From positions 62,001 to 126,000 of the forward strand of contig NZ_MVOC01000027.1 in NCBI RefSeq assembly GCF_002043095.1: a stretch of 64,000 bases of DNA, read 5' to 3'. The position numbers and the translations under genes were made by a program. Origin of the DNA: Mycobacterium sp. AT1. Lineage in GTDB: Bacteria > Actinomycetota > Actinomycetes > Mycobacteriales > Mycobacteriaceae. Below the pieces are notes generated by a model. It saw only the letters and a program-made list of their open reading frames with translations. It was not told where the DNA came from and ran no database searches. How positions within the stretch are numbered: the stretch's first letter is position 1; each line of letters begins with the position of its first letter. Shown piece after piece: positions 39,360-48,392 of this stretch.

Positions 39360-40523
39360 TCAGCGCAGCAGGGCGCGGGACATCACGACACGCTGAATCT
39401 GGTTGGTGCCCTCGTAGATCTGGGTGATCTTGGCGTCGCGCATGTACCGCTCCACCGGGAAGTCGACGGTGTAGCCGTACCCGCCGAACAGCTGGACCGC
39501 GTTGGTGGTGACCTCCATCGCGACGTCGGAGGCGTAGCACTTCGCGGCCGAGGAAATGAAGCCGAGATTCGGCTCGCCGCGCTCGGCGCGAGCGGCCGCC
39601 GAGTACACCATCAGCCGGGCGGCCTCGATCTTCATCGCCATGTCGGCGAGCATGAACTGGGTGTTCTGGAAGTCGCTGATGGACTTGCCGAACTGCTTGC
39701 GTTCCTTGGTGTAGGCGATCGACGCCTCCAGCGCGCCCTGGGCGATGCCGACGGCTTGCGCGCCGATCGTCGGACGGGTGTGGTCCAACGTGGCCAGCGC
39801 GGTCTTGAAACCCGTCCCCGGCTCACCGATGATCCGATCACCCGGAATGCGGCAGTCCTCGAAATAGAGGTCGGTGGTCGGAGACCCCTTGATGCCCATC
39901 TTGCGTTCCTTGGCTCCGACGCTGAACCCCGGGTCCTCGGCGTGCACGACGAACGCCGAGATGCCGTTGGCACCCTTGTCCGGGTCGGTCACCGCCATCA
40001 CGGTGTACCAGGTCGACTTGCCGCCGTTGGAGATCCAGCACTTGGAACCGTTGAGCACCCAGTCGTCACCGTCGGCCTTGGCCCTGGTGCGCATCGCGGC
40101 GGCGTCGCTGCCTGCCTCGCGCTCGGACAGCGCGTAGGAGGCGGTGGCCTCCCCCGACCCGATCGACGGAAGCACCTGCTTCTTGAGTTCCTCCGAACCG
40201 CGCAACAACATGCCCATGGTGCCCAGCTTGTTGCAGATCGGGATCAGCGACGACGAGGCGCAGACGCGGGCGACCTCTTCGATCACGATGCACGCGGCGA
40301 CCGAGTCACCGCCCTGCCCGCCGTACTCCTCGGGAATGTGGATCGCCGAGAACCCCGACGAGTTCAGCGCCTTGAGCGCTTCGTCCGTATAACGGGCCTT
40401 CTCGTCGACGTCGGCCGCGTACGGCGCAATCTCCTTGTCGCACAGGTCACGAAGGACCTTGCGCATCTCGACGTGCTCGTCGGACAGCTGAAAGACGTCG
40501 AAGGACGGGTTACCGATGGACAT
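39360..40523 (-). CDS. fadE25: Acyl-CoA dehydrogenase FadE25
   Basis: 387 residues, very close to M. tuberculosis FadE25 (Rv3274c). FAD enzyme that introduces the alpha-beta double bond into acyl-CoA. Motifs: YALSEREAGSDAAAMRT (FAD/substrate loop), GSKCWISNGG, RKQFGKSISDFQ, and the catalytic Glu in TQIYEGTNQIQR near the C-terminus. ATG at 40523 (MSIGNPSFDVF). The wide conservation suggests a core beta-oxidation or branched-chain role. Confidence 0.95.
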   Translation of the reverse strand: MSIGNPSFDVFQLSDEHVEMRKVLRDLCDKEIAPYAADVDEKARYTDEALKALNSSGFSAIHIPEEYGGQGGDSVAACIVIEEVARVCASSSLIPICNKLGTMGMLLRGSEELKKQVLPSIGSGEATASYALSEREAGSDAAAMRTRAKADGDDWVLNGSKCWISNGGKSTWYTVMAVTDPDKGANGISAFVVHAEDPGFSVGAKERKMGIKGSPTTDLYFEDCRIPGDRIIGEPGTGFKTALATLDHTRPTIGAQAVGIAQGALEASIAYTKERKQFGKSISDFQNTQFMLADMAMKIEAARLMVYSAAARAERGEPNLGFISSAAKCYASDVAMEVTTNAVQLFGGYGYTVDFPVERYMRDAKITQIYEGTNQIQRVVMSRALLR

Positions 40524-40577
40524 GTTCCACTCCTCGCTACTCACCGGTAACTTTACCTGCGAGGCGCGCGAAACCCG

Positions 40578-41411
40578 CTATCGGTCCGGTGTGGCCTTGC
40601 CCGAGACGAGCTGCATTCCACGCACCAACTGCTTGTACGACGCGTGGTAGACCGACCGCGCGGTCTCGCTGCGGCGCAACAGGTCGACGGCCGTCACGGG
40701 CGCCAGGTAGAGCACCGAATGACCGGCGAACACCGTCGAATCCGTCTGGATGCGCAGGCTGCCCACGAACGCCGCTTCGAGCTCGGCCCGGTAGGCGTCG
40801 CAGAACTCGGGCTGGGTGAAGTAGACCTTGTTGAACCCGATGGCGAACGGGGCCAGCTTGGCGCCGTCGTCGAGGTATTTCAGCGTGCCGACCGCGACGC
40901 CGGGCCACTGCTGGTTGAAGATGTCGTCGGCGATGACGATGCCGCCCTCGGAGAGGGTCTCCTCGGCCAGCCGCATGTCGCTGTAGACGATCTCGGCGGT
41001 GTGGCCGCCGTCGACGCTGAAGAACCGGATCGGGCCGCCGGCCTTCTCCGTCAGCACCGCGGCCTCGAGCTTGGTCGAGTCACCCTGATGCAGCACGAGG
41101 CCGTCGGTCGTCGACCAGAGCGCCACGTTGTCGGTGAACTTGTCGAGGTTGCCGTTGCCGGACTTGTCGATGTTCAGCTCTTGGTCACCGAACAGGTCGA
41201 TGGCCACCGACTTGCCCGTCCCCCGCTGCAGCAGGTGCAGCGGGATGAAGAGCCTGCCGTGGTGCACCCCGATCTCGGCGACGGCGCCCGCGACGTTGCG
41301 TGCCCGCTGGGCGTCGTCGAGAACCTTCAGGACCGGGAGGTTTCCTGGCTCGAGAAAGCCACTGACGAACCGATAGCCAACGTTGCTGTACCGCTCGAAT
41401 GTGCGCTTCAT
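40578..41411 (-). CDS. Class I SAM-dependent methyltransferase (Methyltransf_24-like)
   Basis: 277 residues. Rossmann features: VAEIGVHHGRLFIPLHLL (SAM loop E-I-G-x-H-x-G), SVAIDLFGDQ (acidic end of strand 2) and FFSVDGGHTAEIVYSDMRLAE. The latter resembles the metal/substrate-binding D-G-x-H motif of sugar- or cephalosporin-hydroxylase-like methyltransferases such as those on glycans. Acceptor unknown; methylation of a surface glycan or glycolipid is possible. Between fadE25 and purE; not in the remembered M. tuberculosis order. Confidence 0.83.
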   Translation of the reverse strand: MKRTFERYSNVGYRFVSGFLEPGNLPVLKVLDDAQRARNVAGAVAEIGVHHGRLFIPLHLLQRGTGKSVAIDLFGDQELNIDKSGNGNLDKFTDNVALWSTTDGLVLHQGDSTKLEAAVLTEKAGGPIRFFSVDGGHTAEIVYSDMRLAEETLSEGGIVIADDIFNQQWPGVAVGTLKYLDDGAKLAPFAIGFNKVYFTQPEFCDAYRAELEAAFVGSLRIQTDSTVFAGHSVLYLAPVTAVDLLRRSETARSVYHASYKQLVRGMQLVSGKATPDR

Positions 41412-41422
41412 CGACGCTGATC

Positions 41423-41938
41423 CTACGTTCCCAGCAGCCGATCCCGCAGCGCTGCATCCTTCTGAAGCACCATCTCTTCCAGGCCCGCCTGGAAGGCCTC
41501 CATCCGCTCGCGCAGAGTCGGGTCGGAAGCGCCGAGGATGCGAACCGCCAGGAGGCCCGCGTTGCGGGCGCCGCCGATGGACACCGTCGCGACGGGCACC
41601 CCGGCCGGCATCTGCACGATCGACAGCAGCGAGTCCAAGCCGTCCAGTCGCGCGAGCGGCACCGGCACGCCGATCACCGGCAGCGGGGTTGCCGCGGCGA
41701 CCATGCCTGGCAGGTGCGCTGCGCCACCCGCGCCTGCGATGACGACCTCGATACCCCTGCCTGCGGCACCGCGGGCGTAGTCCAGCATCCGGCCGGGCGT
41801 GCGATGGGCGGACACCACACCGACTTCGAAAGGCACCTCGAACTCCGCCAACGCGGTGACGGCGTCCTCCATCACCGACCAGTCGCTGTCACTGCCCATG
41901 ATGACGCCAACCCGGGGCGTGCTACTCGGCATGTTCAT
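41423..41938 (-). CDS. purE: N5-carboxyaminoimidazole ribonucleotide mutase PurE
   Basis: 171 residues. Rearranges N5-CAIR to CAIR in purine synthesis. Class I PurE motifs: [25 protein letters not shown] with the catalytic His, and [14 protein letters not shown]. The ATG at 41938 overlaps the end of purK by 17 bp; an ATG two codons later is equally usable. Corresponds to Rv3275c; purK-purE operon. Confidence 0.96.
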   Translation of the reverse strand: MNMPSSTPRVGVIMGSDSDWSVMEDAVTALAEFEVPFEVGVVSAHRTPGRMLDYARGAAGRGIEVVIAGAGGAAHLPGMVAAATPLPVIGVPVPLARLDGLDSLLSIVQMPAGVPVATVSIGGARNAGLLAVRILGASDPTLRERMEAFQAGLEEMVLQKDAALRDRLLGT

Positions 41939-43133
41939 CCCATCCATCCGTCCATTCACCATGCGACAACCAGTGCGCGGCACGTACCGCCCGTTCCCGG
42001 ACCTCCGCGACGTACTCCGCGTCGTCGACCGAACCACCCGCCGCGCCGAGCACGTTCACGTGGCCGATCTTGCGGCCCGGCCGTTCCGACTTGCCGTAGA
42101 GGTGCACCTTCGCCTCGGGCAGTCGCGCGAACAGGTGATGTAGGCGCTCGTCCATGGTCATCGCGGGCGCCTGGGGCGCACCGAGCACGTTGGCCATCAC
42201 CGTGACCGGGGCAATGGGGGCGGTGGACCCGAGCGGGTAGTCGAGAACCGCGCGGAGGTGCTGCTCGAACTGGCTGGTGACGGCGCCGTTCATGGTCCAG
42301 TGGCCGGTGTTGTGCGGTCGCATCGCCAACTCGTTGACCAGAAGTGCGCCGTCGACGGTCTCGAACAGTTCCACGGCGAGCACACCGACGACACCCAGCT
42401 CACCGGCCAGCCGCAGACCCAGTTGCTCGGCCGCGGCACCCAGGTCGCGGCCCAGGTTGGGCGCCGGGGCCATCACCTCGACGCAGATGCCGTCGCGCTG
42501 CACCGACTGCACCACCGGCCACGCCGCACCCTGCCCGAAGGGTGACCGGGCCACCAGCGCCGACAGTTCGCGCCGCATGTTCACCCGCTCCTCGAGCAGC
42601 ACCGACGCGCCGTCGGCCAGGTAGCGCTCGGTCACCGCACGTGCCTCGGCGACGTCCTTGGCCAGCGTCACGCCCCGGCCGTCGTACCCGCCGCGGGCGG
42701 TCTTGACGACGATCGGTCCGTCGATCCGAGCCGCGAAGGCGTCCACGTCGGATGGGTCCAGCGCTTCGGCGAACCGGGGAACGGGGGCGCCCAGCTCCTC
42801 GAGCCGGCGGCGCATCACCAACTTGTCCTGCGCGTGGATCAGCGCCTGCGGCGGCGGTGCGACGTTCACGCCGGCGTCGACCAGTGCCTGCAACAGCTCG
42901 GTGGGGACGTGTTCGTGGTCGAACGTCAGGGCCGCGGCCCCCTCGGCGACCCTGGCCAGTGCGTCGGCGTCGGTGTGCGAACCGATGACCACGTCGCGGG
43001 TCACCAGAGCTGCGGGATCATCCGGGGAGGCGGCCAGCACGCGCAGCGTCTGGCCGAGGGCGATCGCGGCTTGGTGGGTCATCCTGGCCAACTGTCCGCC
43101 GCCGACCATGGCTACGACTGGAGAAGCGCTCAC
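41922..43133 (-). CDS. purK: N5-carboxyaminoimidazole ribonucleotide synthase PurK
   Basis: 403 residues. ATP-grasp enzyme that carboxylates AIR to N5-[19 protein letters not shown] at the N-terminus, then [14 protein letters not shown] (ATP loop) and the metal-binding [18 protein letters not shown] start. Corresponds to Rv3276c. Divergent from gtrA with 95 bp between starts. Confidence 0.95.
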   Translation of the reverse strand: MSASPVVAMVGGGQLARMTHQAAIALGQTLRVLAASPDDPAALVTRDVVIGSHTDADALARVAEGAAALTFDHEHVPTELLQALVDAGVNVAPPPQALIHAQDKLVMRRRLEELGAPVPRFAEALDPSDVDAFAARIDGPIVVKTARGGYDGRGVTLAKDVAEARAVTERYLADGASVLLEERVNMRRELSALVARSPFGQGAAWPVVQSVQRDGICVEVMAPAPNLGRDLGAAAEQLGLRLAGELGVVGVLAVELFETVDGALLVNELAMRPHNTGHWTMNGAVTSQFEQHLRAVLDYPLGSTAPIAPVTVMANVLGAPQAPAMTMDERLHHLFARLPEAKVHLYGKSERPGRKIGHVNVLGAAGGSVDDAEYVAEVRERAVRAAHWLSHGEWTDGWDEHAE

Positions 43134-43228
43134 GGCCCCTATGTTGTCACGGCCTCAGGTACCGGCCGCACCCGTCGCGACCTGCACGGCTACGCGTAGC
43201 ATGGCCCGTTTACGTAGAATCGGCTCCC

Positions 43229-43894
43229 GTGTCCTTTACCGATGCCACCATTGCGCGCCTGCCGCGCGCGATTCGGCCGTTCTTCGAACAGCATCACGAG
43301 CTCATCAAGTTCGCGATCGTCGGCGGCACGACCTTCATCATCGACTCCGCGATCTTCTACACGCTGAAGCTGACGATCCTCGAGCCCAAGCCGGTGACGG
43401 CGAAGATCATCTCCGGCATCGTCGCCGTCATCGCCTCCTACATACTGAACCGCGAGTGGAGCTTCCGCGATCGAGGTGGCCGCGAACGCCACCACGAAGC
43501 CCTGCTGTTCTTTGGTGTCAGCGGCATCGGCGTGCTGATCTGCATGGTGCCGCTGTGGGTGTCCAGCTACGTGCTGGAACTCCGCGTGCCCATGGTCAGC
43601 CTCACCATGGAGAACATCGCCGACTTCATCTCCGCCTACGTCATCGGCAACCTGTTGCAGATGGCGTTCCGGTTCTGGGCGTTCCGGCGCTGGGTCTTCC
43701 CCGACGAGTTCGGCCGCAACCCGGACAAGGCCGTTGAGGCGTCCATCACCGCAGGCGGCATCGCCGAGGCGCTCGAGGACGTGGCCGAGAAGGCGCACGA
43801 CGCGGGCTCGGTCGCCTCGCTACGGGGCCGACGCGCCCGCCGCGACGATCAGCTTGGCGACTCCTCCGACCCGAGAGTGTCGAAGACTTCGTGA
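43229..43894 (+). CDS. GtrA-family membrane protein
   Basis: 221 residues with four membrane helices (about 28-48, 60-78, 92-115, 128-152) and a charged C-terminal tail. GtrA proteins are proposed to flip polyprenyl-phosphate-linked sugars for glycan modification; in mycobacteria, Rv3277 and relatives are linked to envelope arabinan. The motif FVIVGG/FAIVGGTTFIID at the start and RWVFPDEFGRNP after the last helix fit the family. GTG start. The 3' end overlaps the convergent PH-domain gene by 46 bp. Confidence 0.88.
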   Translation: MSFTDATIARLPRAIRPFFEQHHELIKFAIVGGTTFIIDSAIFYTLKLTILEPKPVTAKIISGIVAVIASYILNREWSFRDRGGRERHHEALLFFGVSGIGVLICMVPLWVSSYVLELRVPMVSLTMENIADFISAYVIGNLLQMAFRFWAFRRWVFPDEFGRNPDKAVEASITAGGIAEALEDVAEKAHDAGSVASLRGRRARRDDQLGDSSDPRVSKTS

Positions 43895-44367
43895 TACAGC
43901 AGTGAGTGAACCTGCTCCACGCGCGGAATGTCGTGGAATTCCAGGGGATCTTGCGACGCCGACTCGATGATCAACGTTCCGGTGCGGAGTACCCGGTCGA
44001 CGAGGCCGTGACGGAATTCAACGCTGTTGATACGTGCCAGCGGGATGTCGATGCCGGAACGCGTCATGACGCCGTGGCGGAACATCACCCGTCGGTCGGT
44101 GATGACGAAGTGCGTCGAGCGCCAGTTCAGCAACGGCCATGCCACCAGCCATCCGACGAGGATCAGCCAAATCACCCCGATGACGATCATGACGATGTTC
44201 TTCGCCGTCTGATCCCAGGTCATGCGGTTGACCACGCCGAGCCCGAAACCCGCGACCGCAGTGGCCAGCAGCAGCACGAAGACCGGACCGATCAGCCGCT
44301 TCCAGTGCGGATGACGGTGCAGGACGACGCGTTCGTCGCCGGCAAGCACGTTGTCGGGGTATCCCAC
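43849..44367 (-). CDS. Membrane protein with bacterial PH domain
   Basis: 172 residues; corresponds to Rv3278c. Two membrane helices (about 26-47 and 58-80) precede a bPH_2 domain (THFVITDRRVMFRHGVMTRSG ... RVLRTGTLIIESASQ). Function unknown. 28 bp downstream of birA on the same strand, so probably the last gene of the polysaccharide/lipase/birA transcript. Confidence 0.85.
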   Translation of the reverse strand: MGYPDNVLAGDERVVLHRHPHWKRLIGPVFVLLLATAVAGFGLGVVNRMTWDQTAKNIVMIVIGVIWLILVGWLVAWPLLNWRSTHFVITDRRVMFRHGVMTRSGIDIPLARINSVEFRHGLVDRVLRTGTLIIESASQDPLEFHDIPRVEQVHSLLYHEVFDTLGSEESPS

Positions 44368-44395
44368 GGGGCAGACTCTACCCAGCCGCGATCGG

Positions 44396-45211
44396 CTAAA
44401 CGGGTCGAAGATGCACGATGTCGCCTGCGGAAACGACGGTGACGTCGCCGCCGGTGTCGATGCGCAGACGACCCTGATCGTCGACCGACACGGCCTCGCC
44501 CACCACCTCCCGGCCGCCGGGCAACGTCGCCCGCACCCGGGAAGCGACGGTCAGGCTGTTGGCCAGGTAGTCGGCGACGAGACCGGCATCCGCCCCGCCC
44601 GCCGCCGTCAGACCGTCGACTCGTCGCCGCAACTGCCGCAACAGTGCGACCACCAGTGCGCCGCGGTCGGGGTCCTCGACGCCGAGAACCCGCAGCGAGG
44701 TGGCCGTGGGCTCGGGAAGTTCGTCTGCACCGAGCGAGACGTTGACTCCAACCCCGACGACGATCGCCGCGGCCGGGGACGCCACCTCGGCGAGGATGCC
44801 TGCGAGCTTGCGACCGTCGTGCCGGGCGAGGACGTCGTTGGGCCACTTCAGGCCCACGTCGACTCCGGTCACCTCGGCGACGGCTTCCACGACGGCGAGG
44901 CCGGTGACAAGCGGTACCCATCCCCATGCGGTGGCGGGCAATCCGTCGGTGGGCACCCCCACCGACATGCTGATCTGCGCGCGCGGCACCGCCGACCAGT
45001 TGCGGCCGTTACGGCCGCGGCCCGCGGTCTGGTCCTCCGCGACGAGCACCGACCAGGTGATGTCCTGACCGGCGGCGACCCGGGCGACGAGGTCGGCGTT
45101 GGTCGACCCGGTTTCGGCGACGACGTCGAGCCTGCGCCAGCCTGCCGGATTCACGACGGCGGCGCGCAGGGCCGCTTCGTCGAGCGGGCGGCGGGTGGAG
45201 TCAGCAGTCAT
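44396..45211 (-). CDS. birA: Biotin protein ligase BirA
   Basis: 271 residues. Activates biotin with ATP and attaches it to biotin carboxylases/carboxyl carriers such as AccA3. Motifs: AEDQTAGRGRNGRNW (biotinyl-AMP loop), KWPNDVL and GILAEV. No N-terminal DNA-binding domain, as in other mycobacteria. The ATG at 45211 overlaps the preceding lipase gene by 11 bp. Corresponds to Rv3279c. An upstream in-frame start at 45229 is possible. Confidence 0.95.
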   Translation of the reverse strand: MTADSTRRPLDEAALRAAVVNPAGWRRLDVVAETGSTNADLVARVAAGQDITWSVLVAEDQTAGRGRNGRNWSAVPRAQISMSVGVPTDGLPATAWGWVPLVTGLAVVEAVAEVTGVDVGLKWPNDVLARHDGRKLAGILAEVASPAAAIVVGVGVNVSLGADELPEPTATSLRVLGVEDPDRGALVVALLRQLRRRVDGLTAAGGADAGLVADYLANSLTVASRVRATLPGGREVVGEAVSVDDQGRLRIDTGGDVTVVSAGDIVHLRPV

Positions 45212-46433
45212 TCTTGGCGGGCTTCCCATCGAATCGGTCGGTCATCCACTGGATTGCGTCCAGGGCGTCGCTCGGATTGTGTCCGCCGGCGGGGTCGTAC
45301 TGGATGGTGATGCTCCCGCCGAGTGCGCAGGCCCGTTGGATCGCTGCCGTGGTCCACGCGGCGTCGATGAACGGGTCCTTGCCGCCGTAGTAGACGTACA
45401 GCGGCTCCGACAGCGGTTTCTGCGGCAGCGCCCAGTCCTTCAAGAACCCCCGCAGGCGGTCGGCGGCCGCAGGGGTCTTGGGCGCGAAGTCCCGCGGCCC
45501 GACGCCGTTGACGGCCTGGCTGCGGGCGTAGGCGTTGGCGGGGGTGCAATCGGTGAGGACGTTCCAGTAGTGCTTGGCCCCAGCTGTGCGGAAGTCGTCG
45601 CGGTTCAGGTCGGGGTGCAGCCGGGCCAGCGACTCGATCATCGCCTGGATGACACCGCGCTGCTCCGAGGTGAGGGTGCCGTCTTGGGCCTTCTGGACGA
45701 TCCCCGTCATGTCGGCTGGCGGCGAAGCGGCCAACGCACCAAGCAGTTTGAGCTCGGGTGCGTAGTCCTTGGCCTGCTCGTCGGCCGCCCACGACGCGCC
45801 TGCGCCCTGCGAGTCCCCGAAGGCAACCCACCTGTCTGACACGTCGGGAAAGGTGTGCCGCAGCGCGCGTACCGCGTCGATCATGTTCAGCCCGGCGGTG
45901 CGGGAATCCGAATATGGATGAATCCCCTTGGCGCCCAAACCTTGAAAGTCGGCGAGGGCCACCGCGTAGCCCATGCCGGTGAAGACGTTGACGTACCTGA
46001 GGAAGCCGAGCAGGCCCGAATCGAGTGACGGTGCGCACGGAGTGTCGATGCCGAGGGTCGCGTGTCCGAGGGACACCACCGGCCAGCCGCCGTCGGGGGC
46101 GTCCCCGTTCGGCACGAACACCGACCCGGACACGATCGTCGGTGACATGTCGTCACCCGAGGTCGACCGGTAGACGACCCGCGCGGCCCGTAATCCGCGG
46201 CCCTCCCACTTGCGCGTCACCAAGGGCAATGTCGTCGCCTGCAGCACCGAACCCGGCTCCGAGCCGTTCAGTTCCGCCGATGCGACCTTCTCTGGCGGTC
46301 CAGCCGACGGCGCGACCTGGTCGTACGCCCAGACCCCGATGACTGGCACGAACGGAAACGCCGCGTAGGCAATTCCCAGAACGAGCACCACGATGACCAC
46401 CGGCAGGACGACTCGCTTCAGCACGCCGGTCAC
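45201..46433 (-). CDS. LIP-family secreted hydrolase, paralogue 1
   Basis: 410 residues, first of five paralogues here. An N-terminal hydrophobic segment (about 8-30) acts as signal or anchor, without a clear lipobox. Alpha/beta-hydrolase: nucleophile Ser in AFGDSQGAGASWAADEQ (about 205), Asp in YYGGKDPFID, His in AGGHNPSDALD, so the triad is complete. Family members are secreted lipases or esterases; the acyl substrate is unknown. It closes the polysaccharide-side operon and overlaps birA, 57 bp after paralogue 2. GTG start. Confidence 0.87.
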   Translation of the reverse strand: MTGVLKRVVLPVVIVVLVLGIAYAAFPFVPVIGVWAYDQVAPSAGPPEKVASAELNGSEPGSVLQATTLPLVTRKWEGRGLRAARVVYRSTSGDDMSPTIVSGSVFVPNGDAPDGGWPVVSLGHATLGIDTPCAPSLDSGLLGFLRYVNVFTGMGYAVALADFQGLGAKGIHPYSDSRTAGLNMIDAVRALRHTFPDVSDRWVAFGDSQGAGASWAADEQAKDYAPELKLLGALAASPPADMTGIVQKAQDGTLTSEQRGVIQAMIESLARLHPDLNRDDFRTAGAKHYWNVLTDCTPANAYARSQAVNGVGPRDFAPKTPAAADRLRGFLKDWALPQKPLSEPLYVYYGGKDPFIDAAWTTAAIQRACALGGSITIQYDPAGGHNPSDALDAIQWMTDRFDGKPAKNDC

Positions 46434-46490
46434 GCTAGCTTTCCGCGCCCGACGAGGCAGCCCGCGTGGTCGAGTTCATGTCGAGCCACC

Positions 46491-47717
46491 CTATCCGCCG
46501 CCACCCGGCGGACACTGGTTGGTCGCCGGCTTGCCCGCGAATCTGTCTGCGATCCAATCGAATCGGGACGCGAGGTCGACGTTGCCATGTCCCTTGTCCG
46601 GCTGCAATTCCCACTCGACGTTGCCGCCGAGCGCACAGGCCCGCGCGATTGCATCGGTGGTCCACTGCGCGTCGATGAACTCGTCGCGCCCCGCGTAGGT
46701 GACCGACAGCGGGGCGGTCAGCCGTTGCTGTGGCAGTGCCCACGCGCGCAAGAACGAGCGCAGGCGATCGGCCGCGGCAGGCGTGGCGGGGGTGAAGTCT
46801 CGGGATCCGACGGCTTCGGCAGCCGTCGCCCGACTGGCCGCCTTCGGCCCGGAGCACGCCGACAACACGTCCCAGTAGGTGACGGCCGCACCGCGCCGAT
46901 AGTCGTCTCGGACGACGTCGGGGTGCAGCCGTGCCAGGGACTCCACAACGGCTTGGAATGCGAGTGATTGATCCTTCGACATCGTTCCCGCGACGGCCTT
47001 GTCGACCAGACCGGTGACGTCGGCCGCCGGCACGTACGCCACGGCACCGACCAGATCCAAGTCCGGGGCGTACGAGCCGGCCTGCTCGTCGGCGGCCCAC
47101 GCCGCACCGCCGCCTTGCGAGCCACCGACGGCGGCCCAGCGCGCCGAGACGCCGTCGAAGGTGTGCCGCAGCGCGCGGACGGCGTCGATCATGTTGAGAC
47201 CAGCGGTCTTCGCGTCGGTGTAGGGATGGACGCCCGGCGAGCCGAGACCCTGATAGTCGGCGAGGGCGACCGCGTACCCCTTGCTCACGTACCCGACGAT
47301 GATCGAGGAGAACCCCAGGAGCGTGTTGGAAACCGAAGGCCCACAGGGCTCGTCGAGACCAGTGGTGCCGTGGCCGAACGAAATCACCGGCCAACCGCCC
47401 TCGGGCGCGTCCCCCTTCGGGGTGAACACCGATCCGGAGACCTCGGTCTGCTGGCCGGTGTCACCGTTGGTCGACCGGTAGACGACCCGGGCCGCGTCGA
47501 CGAGTTGTCCCTCCGGCGAGCGACTGAATGCGGGCATGGACGTCGCGCTGATCAGCGACCCCGGGCCGGAACCGGTGAGGTCGGCCGACGGGATGGCAGT
47601 CGGCTGTTCGCCGACCGCGACGTTGCCGGTCGATCCGCAGGCCGACGACACGATGGCGATCACCACCAACAGGACGAGCACCCACCTCGACGTCGAGTGG
47701 CCCCTGGCCTCAGTCAT
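46491..47717 (-). CDS. LIP-family lipoprotein hydrolase, paralogue 2
   Basis: 408 residues. Signal peptide with lipobox SSAC (Cys27), so lipid-anchored. Triad: Ser in VGGSQGGGAAWAADEQ (about 210), Asp in YAGRDEFIDAQW, His in KGHGNVDLAS. Shares long identical stretches with paralogue 4 (AGLNMIDAVRALRHTF, AAWAADEQA.YAP.LDLVGAV). 12 bp downstream of the wzz gene, same strand. Predicted to face the periplasm or mycomembrane. ATG start at 47717, just before the signal. Confidence 0.88.
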   Translation of the reverse strand: MTEARGHSTSRWVLVLLVVIAIVSSACGSTGNVAVGEQPTAIPSADLTGSGPGSLISATSMPAFSRSPEGQLVDAARVVYRSTNGDTGQQTEVSGSVFTPKGDAPEGGWPVISFGHGTTGLDEPCGPSVSNTLLGFSSIIVGYVSKGYAVALADYQGLGSPGVHPYTDAKTAGLNMIDAVRALRHTFDGVSARWAAVGGSQGGGAAWAADEQAGSYAPDLDLVGAVAYVPAADVTGLVDKAVAGTMSKDQSLAFQAVVESLARLHPDVVRDDYRRGAAVTYWDVLSACSGPKAASRATAAEAVGSRDFTPATPAAADRLRSFLRAWALPQQRLTAPLSVTYAGRDEFIDAQWTTDAIARACALGGNVEWELQPDKGHGNVDLASRFDWIADRFAGKPATNQCPPGGGG

Positions 47718-47729
47718 CCAGATCGCCGG

Positions 47730-48392
47730 TCATCGAGATCGCCCGGCACCGTGAATCACTCGGCCGAGCTGGCGCCGTCCAAGAAGTTGGTCCTGAAGCA
47801 GACCCCATGCCAGAACCAGCACCAGCGAGACGAAGAATCCGAGCCCGCCAGCCTGGACGAGGTTCCGCGTCAGCGAGCCTTCTCGCTTCGCGGGCCCCGC
47901 CTCGTCGACGAGCACCAACTCCGTTCCACCGCCGTCGACCTTCGCCAGCTCGCCCGACGCGGCGATCAGGTTGGCGGTGACAGCGGTGGCCACCTCGCGC
48001 GTCTCGTCGGGATTGGTGCCCTTGACCACGATGTCCAGCACCGGAGTCGACGACGGGGCGATGCTGATGCGGCCTGCGAGATCCTGCCCGGTCTGCGGGA
48101 GTTCCAGCTGGTCGACGGTCGGTCCCGTCACCCGCTCACTTCGTGCGAGGTATTGGTAGGTCAGCACGCGGGTCTTGGAGTTGACCTGCCCGTAGAACGC
48201 GTCGAGTGTGGTCGCGTCTCCGGTGGACTTGACGATGACCCGCGAGGTCGAGTCGTACACCGGTGTGTTGGTGTGCCACGCCACCCACCCCGTCCCGATC
48301 GAGAGAACCGTCGCACACACGAGGACCAGCCATCCCCTGCGCACGATCTGTAGGTAGTCCCCAAGGCGGGGCGCGTCCGGGGGCGAGATCAC
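47730..48392 (-). CDS. Wzz-type polysaccharide chain-length/co-polymerase protein
   Basis: 220 residues with two membrane helices (about 20-40 and 183-203) bracketing an extracytoplasmic domain, the polysaccharide co-polymerase layout (RRGWLVLVCATVLSIGTGWVA; VYDSTSRVIV). There is no kinase domain; the cytoplasmic tail is short and basic. It probably sets chain length together with the Wzz/kinase-like fusion encoded upstream. GTG start overlaps the stop of paralogue 3 (GTGA). Confidence 0.85.
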   Translation of the reverse strand: MISPPDAPRLGDYLQIVRRGWLVLVCATVLSIGTGWVAWHTNTPVYDSTSRVIVKSTGDATTLDAFYGQVNSKTRVLTYQYLARSERVTGPTVDQLELPQTGQDLAGRISIAPSSTPVLDIVVKGTNPDETREVATAVTANLIAASGELAKVDGGGTELVLVDEAGPAKREGSLTRNLVQAGGLGFFVSLVLVLAWGLLQDQLLGRRQLGRVIHGAGRSR